DNA from: Alphaproteobacteria bacterium
GTDB lineage: Bacteria > Pseudomonadota > Alphaproteobacteria > Caulobacterales > Parvularculaceae
Direction: 5' to 3'
Assembly: GCA_013151255.1 (NCBI GenBank)
Contig: JAADIQ010000066.1
Span: 1-55,908, forward strand
DNA: 55,908 nucleotides
A program made the translations under genes and the position numbers. The stretch's first letter is position 1. Each line of letters opens with the position of its first letter. A model generated the notes under the pieces. The model saw nothing but the letters and a program-made list of their open reading frames with translations, was not told where the DNA came from and made no database searches. This document shows positions 1 to 7,650 of this stretch, one piece after another.

Positions 1-56
1 AACGGGTTGGGGGCTGCGGCCTGAGCGGCCTGCGCATAAGCGGGCGATATCCACAT
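1..56 (-). CDS. yajC: YajC N-terminus (Sec translocase accessory subunit), partial
   Basis: Only the first 18 codons are in the window; the gene runs off the left edge. The reading starts MWISPAYAQAAQAAAPNP, which matches the alphaproteobacterial YajC opening (an M-x-I-S-P-A-Y-A-Q leader followed by an Ala/Pro/Gly-rich stretch before the single membrane helix). An AGGAG ribosome-binding site lies about 8 bases upstream of the ATG (on the plus strand, ctcct at about 67-71). YajC is the small inner-membrane protein that associates with SecDF-SecYEG. The membrane helix itself is outside the window, so the call rests on the leader alone. Confidence 0.6.
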   Translation of the reverse strand, partial: MWISPAYAQAAQAAAPNP

Positions 57-395
57 CTTGTCGGTCTCCTCGGGAAATTCAGCAATTTGGGCCGCGCAGC
101 ATAAACCCCGCCGCCGACGCTTGGTTGGCGGATATATAACGATCACGTTCCCGGTTGCAATGCGCGCGCGTAAAGATGCCGGCTGAAGGCGGGGGCCTCG
201 GCTCACGGCGCGGCCGGCCGCTTGGGCCAATGCCGCTCCCGAGGGCCGGAAAATCAGCCTCTTTACGCCCCCCCCCCGACATGCTTGTGAGACGCCCTCC
301 CTTGGCAAGCACGGCCGCCGCCGCTACCCCGGAGTGGGATGGCAGGGGCCCTCCCATGCCAGCAAGGGTGGCTTGATGTGCGGCTTGACGAAAAG
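57..395. other. Intergenic region between yajC and the MFS gene
   Basis: A divergent gap of about 340 bases. It has a ten-C homopolymer at 268-277 and small inverted repeats around 281-312 (TGCTTG/CAAGCA) and 340-362 (TGGCA/TGCCA). Short open frames on both strands have no family features and biased composition. I see no tRNA, SRP RNA or convincing promoter. It presumably carries the divergent promoters for yajC and the MFS gene. Confidence 0.5.
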
Positions 396-1757
396 ATGAC
401 AGAGCCAGCCCAGAGCCAGGCGGATATCGCCGCCGCGGCGCAAGCCCGCAGACCGCTGTTCTTTCAGCGCCGCTTCCTGCCGATGTGGACCGCGCTGTCG
501 CTCGGCGCTTTCACTGACAATATGCTCAAACAGGCGCTGTCCGTGGCGCTGATCTACGCCCTGATTACCGCGCCGCTGATCAGCAATGACGACGCGCTGC
601 CGGTTGTCGGCGCGCTGTTTCCGATTGCGATGCTGATTTTTTCAAGCATCGCCGGCCAGCTTGCCGACAAATATGAGACCGCGATGATGTTTCGGCGCAC
701 CAAATTCATCGAGCTGTTGCTGATGATTGTCGCCGCGGTCGGCTTTGCCACCGGCAACGCCCTTATTCTCATCCTCGCTTTGTTTTTGATGGGCGCGCAG
801 TCGGCGTTTTTCAGCCCCGTGCGCACCGGCGCGATGCCGAAATATTTTGCCCCCGATGAGCTGGTGCGCGCCAACGCGCTTTGCAGCGGCGGTTTGTTTG
901 TCTCGGTCATGCTCGGGATTGTCGCCGGCGGATTTTTAATCATCGCGCCAAACGGCCCGCTCATCGTCTCAGGACTGCTGGTCACCGCCGCGCTTGGCGG
1001 ATGGCTCGCCATTCGCGCAGCGCCGCCCGCCGCCGCCAATGCGCCCGATCTCGCCATCAGCTGGAACGGCCTGGCGCAGACGCCAATCCTGATTGGATAC
1101 GCCTTTCACGCCCGCGGCGTTTGGCGGCCCTTGCTCGGCGTTGCCTGGTATTGGTCGGTCGGCGCATTGGTGACGGTGGCTGTGCCGTTTTTTGTTCGCG
1201 ATACGCTTGGCGGCGACGGAAGCGTCGTGGCGGTGATGATGGGACTATTTGCGATCGGCGCGGCGCTGGGCGCGACAGCCGCCTCGCTGCTCGCCAAGGG
1301 CCGCAGCGGGCTCGGTTTTGCAACCGTCGGCGCGCTTGCCGCCGGGTGCATGATCCTGGTTGTCTATTTTCTGAGCAATGGTTTTGCGCCGCCCGCTGAC
1401 GGATCGTTCCTCAATGCGGGCGCATTTTTTTCCACCACGCAAGCCTATATACTCGCCGGCGCTTTCGTGCTGGCCTCCATATCAACCAGCGTTTTCGTGG
1501 TGCCCATGCAAGCGGCTGTGCAACGACGCGCGCCCGCCGACAAGCGCGCCCGCATCCTTGCGGCCAATAACATGCTCAACGCCGGTGGCGCGATAATCGG
1601 CTCGTTGCTGGTGTTGCTGGTGCCCAGGACATCGCTGGAGGCGATCGATTTGTTTCTCGCCATTGGCTTTGCGCAAGTCGCGCTGGCGCTATATATGGTG
1701 CGCCGGCGGCAAAGCGTTAAAGACGGGCTTTATGACGAGATGCTGCATGGCGCATAG
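396..1757 (+). CDS. MFS transporter, lysophospholipid transporter LplT-like
   Basis: A 453-residue major facilitator with about 12 hydrophobic segments. The N-terminal part (WTALSLGAFTDNMLKQAL, then GQLADKYETAMMFRRTKFIE) and the FFSPVRTGAMPKYF segment after helix 4 resemble the LplT/Aas-type carriers, which flip lysophospholipids across the inner membrane for re-acylation. The ATG at 396 (MTEPAQSQ) is preferred over an upstream in-frame ATG at 339, because the extra 19 residues look like read-through of intergenic DNA. No acyltransferase domain is fused, unlike the three-domain LplT-PlsC-Aas proteins. The substrate is inferred from similarity only. The gene is 21 bases from the epimerase gene and may be co-transcribed with it. 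Confidence 0.8.
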   Translation: MTEPAQSQADIAAAAQARRPLFFQRRFLPMWTALSLGAFTDNMLKQALSVALIYALITAPLISNDDALPVVGALFPIAMLIFSSIAGQLADKYETAMMFRRTKFIELLLMIVAAVGFATGNALILILALFLMGAQSAFFSPVRTGAMPKYFAPDELVRANALCSGGLFVSVMLGIVAGGFLIIAPNGPLIVSGLLVTAALGGWLAIRAAPPAAANAPDLAISWNGLAQTPILIGYAFHARGVWRPLLGVAWYWSVGALVTVAVPFFVRDTLGGDGSVVAVMMGLFAIGAALGATAASLLAKGRSGLGFATVGALAAGCMILVVYFLSNGFAPPADGSFLNAGAFFSTTQAYILAGAFVLASISTSVFVVPMQAAVQRRAPADKRARILAANNMLNAGGAIIGSLLVLLVPRTSLEAIDLFLAIGFAQVALALYMVRRRQSVKDGLYDEMLHGA

Positions 1758-1778
1758 AAAAGCGACGATGTTGAAGCG

Positions 1779-2753
1779 ATGACAATTCTTGTTACAGGCT
1801 GCGCCGGATTTATCGGCTCTTATGTTGTTCGCGCGCTGCTGGTACGCGGCGAGACGGTAATCGGCGTTGATAATCTCAATGACTATTACACGCCAACGCT
1901 AAAGCGCGCGCGGCTGCAACAATTCGAGGGCGATAAAGCATTTCAGTTTCTTGAAATCGACATCGCCGATCACGAGCTGCTTCGTGAGCAGACGAAGTCC
2001 GCGAACATCACCTCGATCATTCATCTCGCAGCGCAGGCAGGCGTGCGGTATTCTCTCACCGATCCGTTCGCTTACAGCCGGTCCAATCTCCAGGGCCATC
2101 TTGCCATTCTGGAACTGGCGCGACATTTGTCGGTGCGCCATCTGGTCTATGCATCCTCATCGTCGGTCTATGGCGCCAATGAAGCGGTTCCGTTTAAGGA
2201 AACTCAACCTTGCGACAATCCGGTATCGCTTTATGGCGCGACCAAAAAATCGAATGAATTGATGTCGGCGTCCTATGCGCGCCTATACGCATTGCCGCAA
2301 ACCGGTTTGCGGTTTTTCACCGTATATGGGCCCATGGGCCGGCCCGACATGGCTTATTGGATTTTCACTGAAAAGATGCTCCGCGGCGAGCCGATTGAGG
2401 TTTTCAATCATGGCAAGATGGGCCGCGATTTCACCTATATCGACGATATTGTGGACGGCGTTCTGGCCGCCCATGACCGCCCGCCCGTCGGCGACGGCGT
2501 CCCCCACCGGATCTACAATCTCGGCAATGACCGGCCTGAAGCGCTGATGACGCTGATTGAGCTGCTGGAAAAAGAACTGGGGCTTAAAGCCGAAAAGACC
2601 CTTGTCGGCATGCAGCGCGGCGATGTGGAACGGACATGGGCCGATATTACGCTTGCCCGGCGCGATCTCGGATTTCAGCCGAAAATCACCCTGGCGGAGG
2701 GAATCTCCCGTTTTGTCGCCTGGCGGCGCGGTCTGGCCGCGCCTTTCGTCTGA
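1779..2753 (+). CDS. NAD-dependent epimerase, UDP-glucuronate 4-epimerase type
   Basis: A 324-residue short-chain dehydrogenase/epimerase. Visible features: the nucleotide-binding GxxGxxG at residues 7-13 (TGCAGFIG), the DNLNDYY segment characteristic of UDP-glucuronate 4-epimerases, SSSSVYG near residue 126, the catalytic Y152-x3-K156 (LYGATKK), and RFFTVYGPMGRPDMA. This family converts UDP-GlcA to UDP-GalA in the cytoplasm for capsule or EPS. The nearby UDP-glucose 6-dehydrogenase would make its substrate. Length is slightly below the usual 330-340 residues. The exact sugar is inferred. Confidence 0.88.
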   Translation: MTILVTGCAGFIGSYVVRALLVRGETVIGVDNLNDYYTPTLKRARLQQFEGDKAFQFLEIDIADHELLREQTKSANITSIIHLAAQAGVRYSLTDPFAYSRSNLQGHLAILELARHLSVRHLVYASSSSVYGANEAVPFKETQPCDNPVSLYGATKKSNELMSASYARLYALPQTGLRFFTVYGPMGRPDMAYWIFTEKMLRGEPIEVFNHGKMGRDFTYIDDIVDGVLAAHDRPPVGDGVPHRIYNLGNDRPEALMTLIELLEKELGLKAEKTLVGMQRGDVERTWADITLARRDLGFQPKITLAEGISRFVAWRRGLAAPFV

Positions 2754-2766
2754 CGGGCTATTTCTG

Positions 2767-2781
2767 TTAAGGTCTGGTTAA
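2767..2781 (+). promoter_or_regulatory. Candidate CtrA box TTAA-N7-TTAA
   Basis: TTAAGGTCTGGTTAA matches the full CtrA consensus TTAA-N7-TTAA, in the gap between the epimerase stop and the next gene, about 115 bases before that gene. CtrA is the cell-cycle response regulator of Caulobacterales-like bacteria. The match is exact, but binding is not shown. Confidence 0.45.
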
Positions 2782-2834
2782 CCATTCGGCTGGCGGCGCA
2801 CACCCATGCGGGCGACGCACACCCTGAAAAAAGC

Positions 2835-2850
2835 TTAACTGGCCAGTTAA
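2835..2850. promoter_or_regulatory. Perfect 16-bp palindrome TTAACTGGCCAGTTAA
   Basis: A perfect palindrome 45 bases before the DUF4174-like gene, followed at 2855-2858 by another TTAA. It contains two CtrA-like half sites with an 8-bp rather than 7-bp spacer, so it is either a weaker CtrA site or an operator for another dimeric regulator. Confidence 0.4.
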
Positions 2851-2895
2851 TTGCTTAACCCGGTATAAAGAACGAAACGGTAAATTAGAGCGGTT

Positions 2896-3405
2896 ATGGG
2901 CCTGTCCTTCTTAATCATTGCGATCTGCCTGGTGTTTGGCTCAATCGCCGCCGTGTTGTCGATACGGCCTAATCTGCTGCCTGAAATTGGCGCCAATCTT
3001 CGTCGCGCCGATCCGGTCAAAAAATTCTCACCCCGCAACACCCTGTTCATTGTCGGCCCATCGGCGAACCACCCCGCCTGCCGGATGCAGCGGCGGCTTT
3101 TGAAGCCGGCAATCCCCGCCCTCATCCGTGAGGACATTGCGGTTATCGAAGTCTATGGCGAGGATACCCCGCGCAAAAACGGCGACCCGATTGAATGGCT
3201 GGACCCCTCGCTGTTGCGCCATGCGCTGGATGCGGAAAGCGGGTTTTTTCTGATCTATGTGGACCCGGCCGGCAAAGCCCGGTTCCGCAGCGAAGCGCCG
3301 ATGGTCACCGCTGATATTTTACAGCGCGCACAGCTTGAAATCGACGCGCCCAATCGCAGCCACGCAAAAAAATCGTCAGTGCTGCAAAAATTGCGCGCCG
3401 CTTAA
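2896..3405 (+). CDS. Membrane-anchored DUF4174-like protein
   Basis: 169 residues. The first 25 form one hydrophobic helix (LSFLIIAICLVFGSIAAVL). The rest resembles the thioredoxin-fold DUF4174 family: NTLFIVGPSANHPACRMQRRLL, then an IAVIEVYGE strand, then FFLIYVDPAGKARFRSEAPM. There is a Cys in NHPAC but no CxxC, so a redox role is not supported. The protein probably faces the periplasm. It stands alone on this strand between EPS-precursor genes, with the candidate CtrA box and a 16-bp palindrome upstream. ATG chosen at the hydrophobic start; no strong ribosome-binding site is visible. Function unknown. Confidence 0.65.
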   Translation: MGLSFLIIAICLVFGSIAAVLSIRPNLLPEIGANLRRADPVKKFSPRNTLFIVGPSANHPACRMQRRLLKPAIPALIREDIAVIEVYGEDTPRKNGDPIEWLDPSLLRHALDAESGFFLIYVDPAGKARFRSEAPMVTADILQRAQLEIDAPNRSHAKKSSVLQKLRAA

Positions 3406-3438
3406 AGCCCATCGGGGCCATCAACCCACCCGGCGTAC

Positions 3439-4758
3439 TTATTCAAAAATTTCTTTCGGGCGACCAACAGAGTGGTAGTCGATGCCGCGCTCAGCCATTT
3501 CGCGCGGGCGATAGATGTTTCTCAAATCAATCATCACCGGCGTCTTCATCAGCTGTTTGACGCGATCGATATCGAGCGCGCGAAACTCGTCCCATTCGGT
3601 GATGAGGACAACGCCGTCCGCGCCGTCCAGCGCCTGATACGGCCCCTCGGCATAGTCGACATTGTCCAGCAGCAGCGCCGCCTCTTTCATGCCGATCGGA
3701 TCATAGGCGCGCACCATAGCGCCAGCCGCCTGTAGCGCCGGCACAATATCGAGCGATGGGGAATCGCGCATATCGTCCGTATTCGGTTTAAAGGTCAGCC
3801 CCAGGACGGCGATGGTCTTACCCGCCAGCGACCCGCCGCAGGCGGCGATAACGCGGCCAGCCATTTTCTTCTTGCGCGCATCATTGATTGCAACAACCGC
3901 TTCAACAATGCGCATTGGCGCGTCGTTGCTTTGCGCGGTGCGCACCAGCGCCATCGTGTCTTTGGGAAAACACGAGCCGCCATAGCCCGGCCCCGCATGC
4001 AGGAACTTGGCGCCAATGCGCCCGTCAAGCCCCATGCCGCCCGCGACTTCCTGAACATTAGCGCCGACTTTTTCGCACAGATCGGCAACCTCGTTGATGA
4101 AGGTGATTTTGGTCGCCAGAAACGCATTGGCGGCATATTTAATCAGTTCCGATGTCGCGCGATTGGTGAACACCATTGGCGTCTCATTGAGATAGAGCGG
4201 CCGGTAAAGCTCGCGCATGACCTCTATCGCGCGATCATCTTCAACGCCGACAATGATGCGGTCGGGATGTTTAAAATCGGCAATCGCTGCGCCCTCGCGC
4301 AAAAATTCCGGATTGGACACAACCGAAAAATCAGCGTCCGGACGGGCTTTGCGGATGATCTTCTCAACCTCGCCGCCGGTCCCGACCGGCACGGTCGATT
4401 TATTGACGATCACCGTATAGCCGTCGATGACCGAAGCGATTTCTTCCGCAGCGCTATAGACGTAAGACAGGTCCGCAAATCCATCGCCGCGCCGCGACGG
4501 CGTGCCGACGGCAATAAAGACAGCATCAGCGTTCGGCGTTGATGCGGTGAAGTCGCCGCTGAAGGACAAGCGCCGGGCCTTTACGTTTTCGGCAACCAGT
4601 GCGGCAAGCCCAGGTTCAAAAATCGGCATTTTGCCAGCTTCAAGGCTTTTGATTTTTGACGCGTCCTTATCGACGCAGACAACGTCATGGCCAAAATCGG
4701 CAAAACAGGCGCCGGACACTAACCCGACATATCCAGCGCCGATGATGGTGACGCGCAT
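3439..4758 (-). CDS. ugd: UDP-glucose 6-dehydrogenase
   Basis: A 439-residue NAD-dependent dehydrogenase that oxidises UDP-glucose twice to UDP-glucuronate in the cytoplasm. The N-terminal Rossmann motif is intact (IIGAGYVGLVSGACFADFGHDV). The catalytic cysteine is Cys263 in GPGYGGSCFPKD, and the C-terminal UDP-binding domain contains LTFKPNTDDMRDSPS. The length is normal. The start is supported by an AAGGAAG ribosome-binding site. It is adjacent and co-oriented with the polyprenyl-phosphate sugar transferase, although a repeat element separates them. Its product would feed the epimerase at 1779-2753. Confidence 0.95.
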   Translation of the reverse strand: MRVTIIGAGYVGLVSGACFADFGHDVVCVDKDASKIKSLEAGKMPIFEPGLAALVAENVKARRLSFSGDFTASTPNADAVFIAVGTPSRRGDGFADLSYVYSAAEEIASVIDGYTVIVNKSTVPVGTGGEVEKIIRKARPDADFSVVSNPEFLREGAAIADFKHPDRIIVGVEDDRAIEVMRELYRPLYLNETPMVFTNRATSELIKYAANAFLATKITFINEVADLCEKVGANVQEVAGGMGLDGRIGAKFLHAGPGYGGSCFPKDTMALVRTAQSNDAPMRIVEAVVAINDARKKKMAGRVIAACGGSLAGKTIAVLGLTFKPNTDDMRDSPSLDIVPALQAAGAMVRAYDPIGMKEAALLLDNVDYAEGPYQALDGADGVVLITEWDEFRALDIDRVKQLMKTPVMIDLRNIYRPREMAERGIDYHSVGRPKEIFE

Positions 4759-4809
4759 GGCGCTTCCTTGTCATTTGGGCCAGCTTCAAGGCTGCGGCCT
4801 GAGAGACTT

Positions 4810-4916
4810 CTAGACTGCGTTCACTTTTTGTCGAATCGGGAACGCAGTCTAGATTCTTTAATTGTCGCGTGTTCGAACCCAAAAACCGCCTACACTTTTT
4901 GTGAACACGCTCTAGA
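4810..4916. repeat. Double-hairpin intergenic repeat with CTAG ends
   Basis: Two consecutive inverted repeats. Arms CTAGACTGCGTTC (4810-4822) and GAACGCAGTCTAG (4840-4852) are perfect over 13 bases. Arms GCGTGTTC (4867-4874) and GAACACGC (4903-4910) are perfect over 8, followed by TCTAGA. Both loops contain CACTTTTTGT, so the two halves are themselves related copies. The CTAG ends and intergenic position fit the dispersed palindromic repeats of alphaproteobacteria. It could also act as a terminator or attenuator between the sugar transferase (upstream) and ugd (downstream). Confidence 0.7.
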
Positions 4917-4922
4917 GCCGTT

Positions 4923-6380
4923 TTAAACAGCGTTTTTAGGAAAAACCACCGCCAGGATGGTCATCAGCAATATTTTAAAGTCGAACCACAGCGACCAGGC
5001 GTCAATATAGCCGAGGTCGAATTTGACCCGTTGTTCCATAAGTTCGTTTTCAGAGGTCTCGCCGCGATAGCCGTTGACCTGCGCCCAGCCGGTAATGCCG
5101 GGCTTGACCTTGTGGCGGCCGGAATAGTTTTCGATCAATTGCGCGTATTGGTGGTTGTGCGCCAGCGCGTGAGGGCGCGGGCCGACTAAAGACATCTCGC
5201 CGCGGATGACGTTGAACAGCTGCGGCAGCTCATCAAGACTATAGCGGCGCAGAAATTTGCCCAGCGGGGTGATGCGGACGTCGTCTTTTTGCGCCTGCTG
5301 GATGGCCTCGCCATCTTCAGCGACCGTCATGGTGCGGAATTTATAAATCCGAAACACCGCATTGTTAAATCCGTGCCGCTGTTGGGCAAACAGGATCGGC
5401 CCCTTGCCTTGCAATTTCACCGCTATCGCTACCAACAACAAGACCGGGCTCAACGCGACCAGGAGAATAGCGCCGAGAACAAAGTCCTCGATGGTTTTGA
5501 TAATACTGCCCCAGCCCTCCAGCGGGCGGCGGTAGAGCGACAACACGCTCGCCCCGCCAACATTAGTGACGGCGCCGCCAGTATGGTCCAGCCAATGCGT
5601 GTTCGGACAAATCGAAATCGATACCGGCAGCGAAGATAGCCGTCGCGCAAGTCGGTCCATTTCAGCACGCGGGGCGCGCGGCGCAGCGATGACGATATCA
5701 TCAATCTCACCATTGCGTGCGGCAAGCTCTAATGCGCTGAGATCACCGGCGATGGCCTCATTGTGGTCATCGCCTTTGTCAGGCAGGCCGGCCTCGAACA
5801 GGCCGACAATTGAGATGCCATTTTCCGCAGTCCCGACATGTTCGGCAAACCTGGCGCCCAGCTTCGTCGCGCCAACGATTGCAATCCGCCGCGAGAAAAC
5901 GCCGCCGTCGCGAATCATTGAGCGCAGCAATGTCGCGGCGCCAATTCTTACCATTGCGATAGCGACAACTGCCGCTACGGACCACGCAACCAGCCAGACG
6001 CGCGAGAACAGGTCCGAGATTTTGAACGCAAACCCGAATGCGAGGAGGCCCAATATGACCAGCCCCCAAGTCGAGACAACCGCCCTGATATTGCCGCTCG
6101 ACGACAAGAGCTGATCGAATTCATAATACCCGTCGCGCCGTAACAGCGCCGTCAGACCGGTAGCGCCGATGATCCCCGCCGCCGTATAGGACTGATAATC
6201 AAACTCGGTTTGCACGACAAAAATAAGATAGACGGCGGCGACCGCTACCGAGGTTGCGATCACGCAGATGAAATCAACAAATTGTACAATATCGCCGACC
6301 AGCGCCCGCGACGCCGACGACCGGCGCCGACCGCTTTCGCCGGAAAAATTCTCTGCTTTACTCACACTCGTCTCAGCCAT
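4923..6380 (-). CDS. Undecaprenyl-phosphate sugar phosphotransferase (EPS initiating enzyme)
   Basis: 485 residues with the architecture of polyisoprenyl-phosphate hexose-1-phosphate transferases (WcaJ/PssY type). An N-terminal block of membrane helices (about 28-140) is followed by a CoA-binding-like Rossmann domain (RRIAIVGATKLGARFAEHV, about 165-270), another helix, and the C-terminal bacterial sugar transferase domain (about 290-485). In the last, KFRTM, LDELPQLFNV and SLVGPRPHALAH are present. The enzyme moves a sugar-1-phosphate, usually glucose, onto undecaprenyl phosphate at the inner membrane, the first step of EPS repeat-unit assembly. The start at 6380 has a poor ribosome-binding site but the N-terminus aligns with the family. 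Confidence 0.93.
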   Translation of the reverse strand: MAETSVSKAENFSGESGRRRSSASRALVGDIVQFVDFICVIATSVAVAAVYLIFVVQTEFDYQSYTAAGIIGATGLTALLRRDGYYEFDQLLSSSGNIRAVVSTWGLVILGLLAFGFAFKISDLFSRVWLVAWSVAAVVAIAMVRIGAATLLRSMIRDGGVFSRRIAIVGATKLGARFAEHVGTAENGISIVGLFEAGLPDKGDDHNEAIAGDLSALELAARNGEIDDIVIAAPRAPRAEMDRLARRLSSLPVSISICPNTHWLDHTGGAVTNVGGASVLSLYRRPLEGWGSIIKTIEDFVLGAILLVALSPVLLLVAIAVKLQGKGPILFAQQRHGFNNAVFRIYKFRTMTVAEDGEAIQQAQKDDVRITPLGKFLRRYSLDELPQLFNVIRGEMSLVGPRPHALAHNHQYAQLIENYSGRHKVKPGITGWAQVNGYRGETSENELMEQRVKFDLGYIDAWSLWFDFKILLMTILAVVFPKNAV

Positions 6381-6573
6381 GGGACTTGCTACTACTGGTT
6401 TGCGTTAACTGTGTACTATTTTGGCAAATAATCGGTAACCACCGCCAAAGTGTGCAATTTTCAGGCGCTCCCCTCCTGCGACCCCAAATTGCGGCGCGCT
6501 CCGGTTCGGCCCGCCATTTGCCTGTGTCATACCGGATATCGGACTATTATGCGTCAAAAAGGTTACCTGTGCC

Positions 6574-6798
6574 ATGTCGAAACAATTTGCCGCCTTTCAT
6601 ATCGCCTGGCGTGACGTCAAGCGTCGTCCGATTGGGCTTTTCGCCAATGAGCGCGATTATGGCCGCGCCGCCGCTGAGGCTTTGCAGGAGCGGCTCAATC
6701 AATTGGCCGATGAGGGCTGGATTATTCAGGAAATCATTCCCGCCTCAGGGCTGACGCCACAGCAAACGGCGGCGTTTACGGTAGTCGCCTTCCGCTAG
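6574..6798 (+). CDS. Small conserved-looking protein, DUF4177-like
   Basis: A 74-residue soluble protein. The segment LQERLNQLADEGWIIQEIIPASG, with a helix ending in EGW and a following strand, recalls the DUF4177 fold (LNxLGxEGWELV). Nothing supports an enzymatic role. It lies 45 bases before cysQ on the same strand and may share its promoter in the AT-richer gap at 6381-6573. The gene call rests on coherent composition and this weak family resemblance. Confidence 0.5.
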   Translation: MSKQFAAFHIAWRDVKRRPIGLFANERDYGRAAAEALQERLNQLADEGWIIQEIIPASGLTPQQTAAFTVVAFR

Positions 6799-6843
6799 CC
6801 GCAAGTCGGACTTGCATCTCGCCATCGCCTGCGCCATCCCCCC

Positions 6844-7650
6844 ATGATGACCGGCTATACAAAAAACGACACCCAGCTCGTCGATGACCTTTGCGCCCTG
6901 GCGCTTGCGGCGGGCGCCAAGGCGCTTGAGATTTACGCCACTGATTTTGTCACCGAGCACAAAGGCGACGCCTCCCCGGTCACCGCCGCGGACCGCCTCG
7001 GCGAGGAAATCATTCTCGCCGGGCTTGCGGATCTGGCGCCCGACATTCCCGTGCTGGCGGAAGAGCGCGCCTCGGACGGCGATATCCCCGAACTGGGGGA
7101 TGTGTTTTTCCTCGTCGACCCGCTCGACGGGACGCGGGAATTTGTCAACAAAACCGATGAATTTACCGTCAACATTGCCTTGGTGAAAGACGGCCGCCCG
7201 GTGATCGGCGTGGTGTACGCGCCAGCGCTCGGCAAACTCTATTGCGGTATTTTAAATGACGGCGCGTGGCTGCAGGAAATTGACCGGAACGGCGCGGCGA
7301 GCGAGCGGGCGGAGATACGCGCCCGCAAGGCGCCGGACGCCGGCCTTGTCGCTGTCGCCAGCCGGTCGCATCGCTCAACTGAGACCGATGAATTTCTGGC
7401 CGCTATGAACGTCTCTGAATTCGCCGCCGCCGGGTCTTCGCTAAAGTTCTGTCTGATCGCCGAAGGCAAGGCGGATATTTATCCGCGGCTTGGGCGCACC
7501 ATGGAGTGGGACACCGGCGCCGGCCAGGCGGTGCTCGAAGCGGCCGGCGGCAAAGTCGTCGTCCACCCTGAGGGCGAACCGTTGGCATACGGAAAAGAAG
7601 CACGCGGCTATGACAATCCGTACTTTATCGCCTGGGGGAAGACTTCCTAA
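6844..7650 (+). CDS. cysQ: 3'(2'),5'-bisphosphate nucleotidase CysQ
   Basis: A 268-residue inositol-monophosphatase-superfamily enzyme that hydrolyses PAP (from sulfate assimilation or sulfotransfer) to AMP. Metal-binding motifs are intact: VLAEE around residue 76, D92-P-L-D95-G-T97 followed by REFVNK, and the C-terminal WDTGAGQAVLEAAGG. The GTREF(V/I) run is typical of CysQ rather than of inositol monophosphatases. Two tandem ATGs (6844, 6847) are possible starts. The stop overlaps the convergent gene by 4 bases. Confidence 0.92.
   Translation: MMTGYTKNDTQLVDDLCALALAAGAKALEIYATDFVTEHKGDASPVTAADRLGEEIILAGLADLAPDIPVLAEERASDGDIPELGDVFFLVDPLDGTREFVNKTDEFTVNIALVKDGRPVIGVVYAPALGKLYCGILNDGAWLQEIDRNGAASERAEIRARKAPDAGLVAVASRSHRSTETDEFLAAMNVSEFAAAGSSLKFCLIAEGKADIYPRLGRTMEWDTGAGQAVLEAAGGKVVVHPEGEPLAYGKEARGYDNPYFIAWGKTS

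Noticed and set aside
79..376. Short open frames on both strands in the yajC-MFS gap
   Set aside because: Composition is low-complexity Pro/Arg/Ala/Gly, there are no family features, and they overlap each other; typical of GC-rich non-coding DNA.
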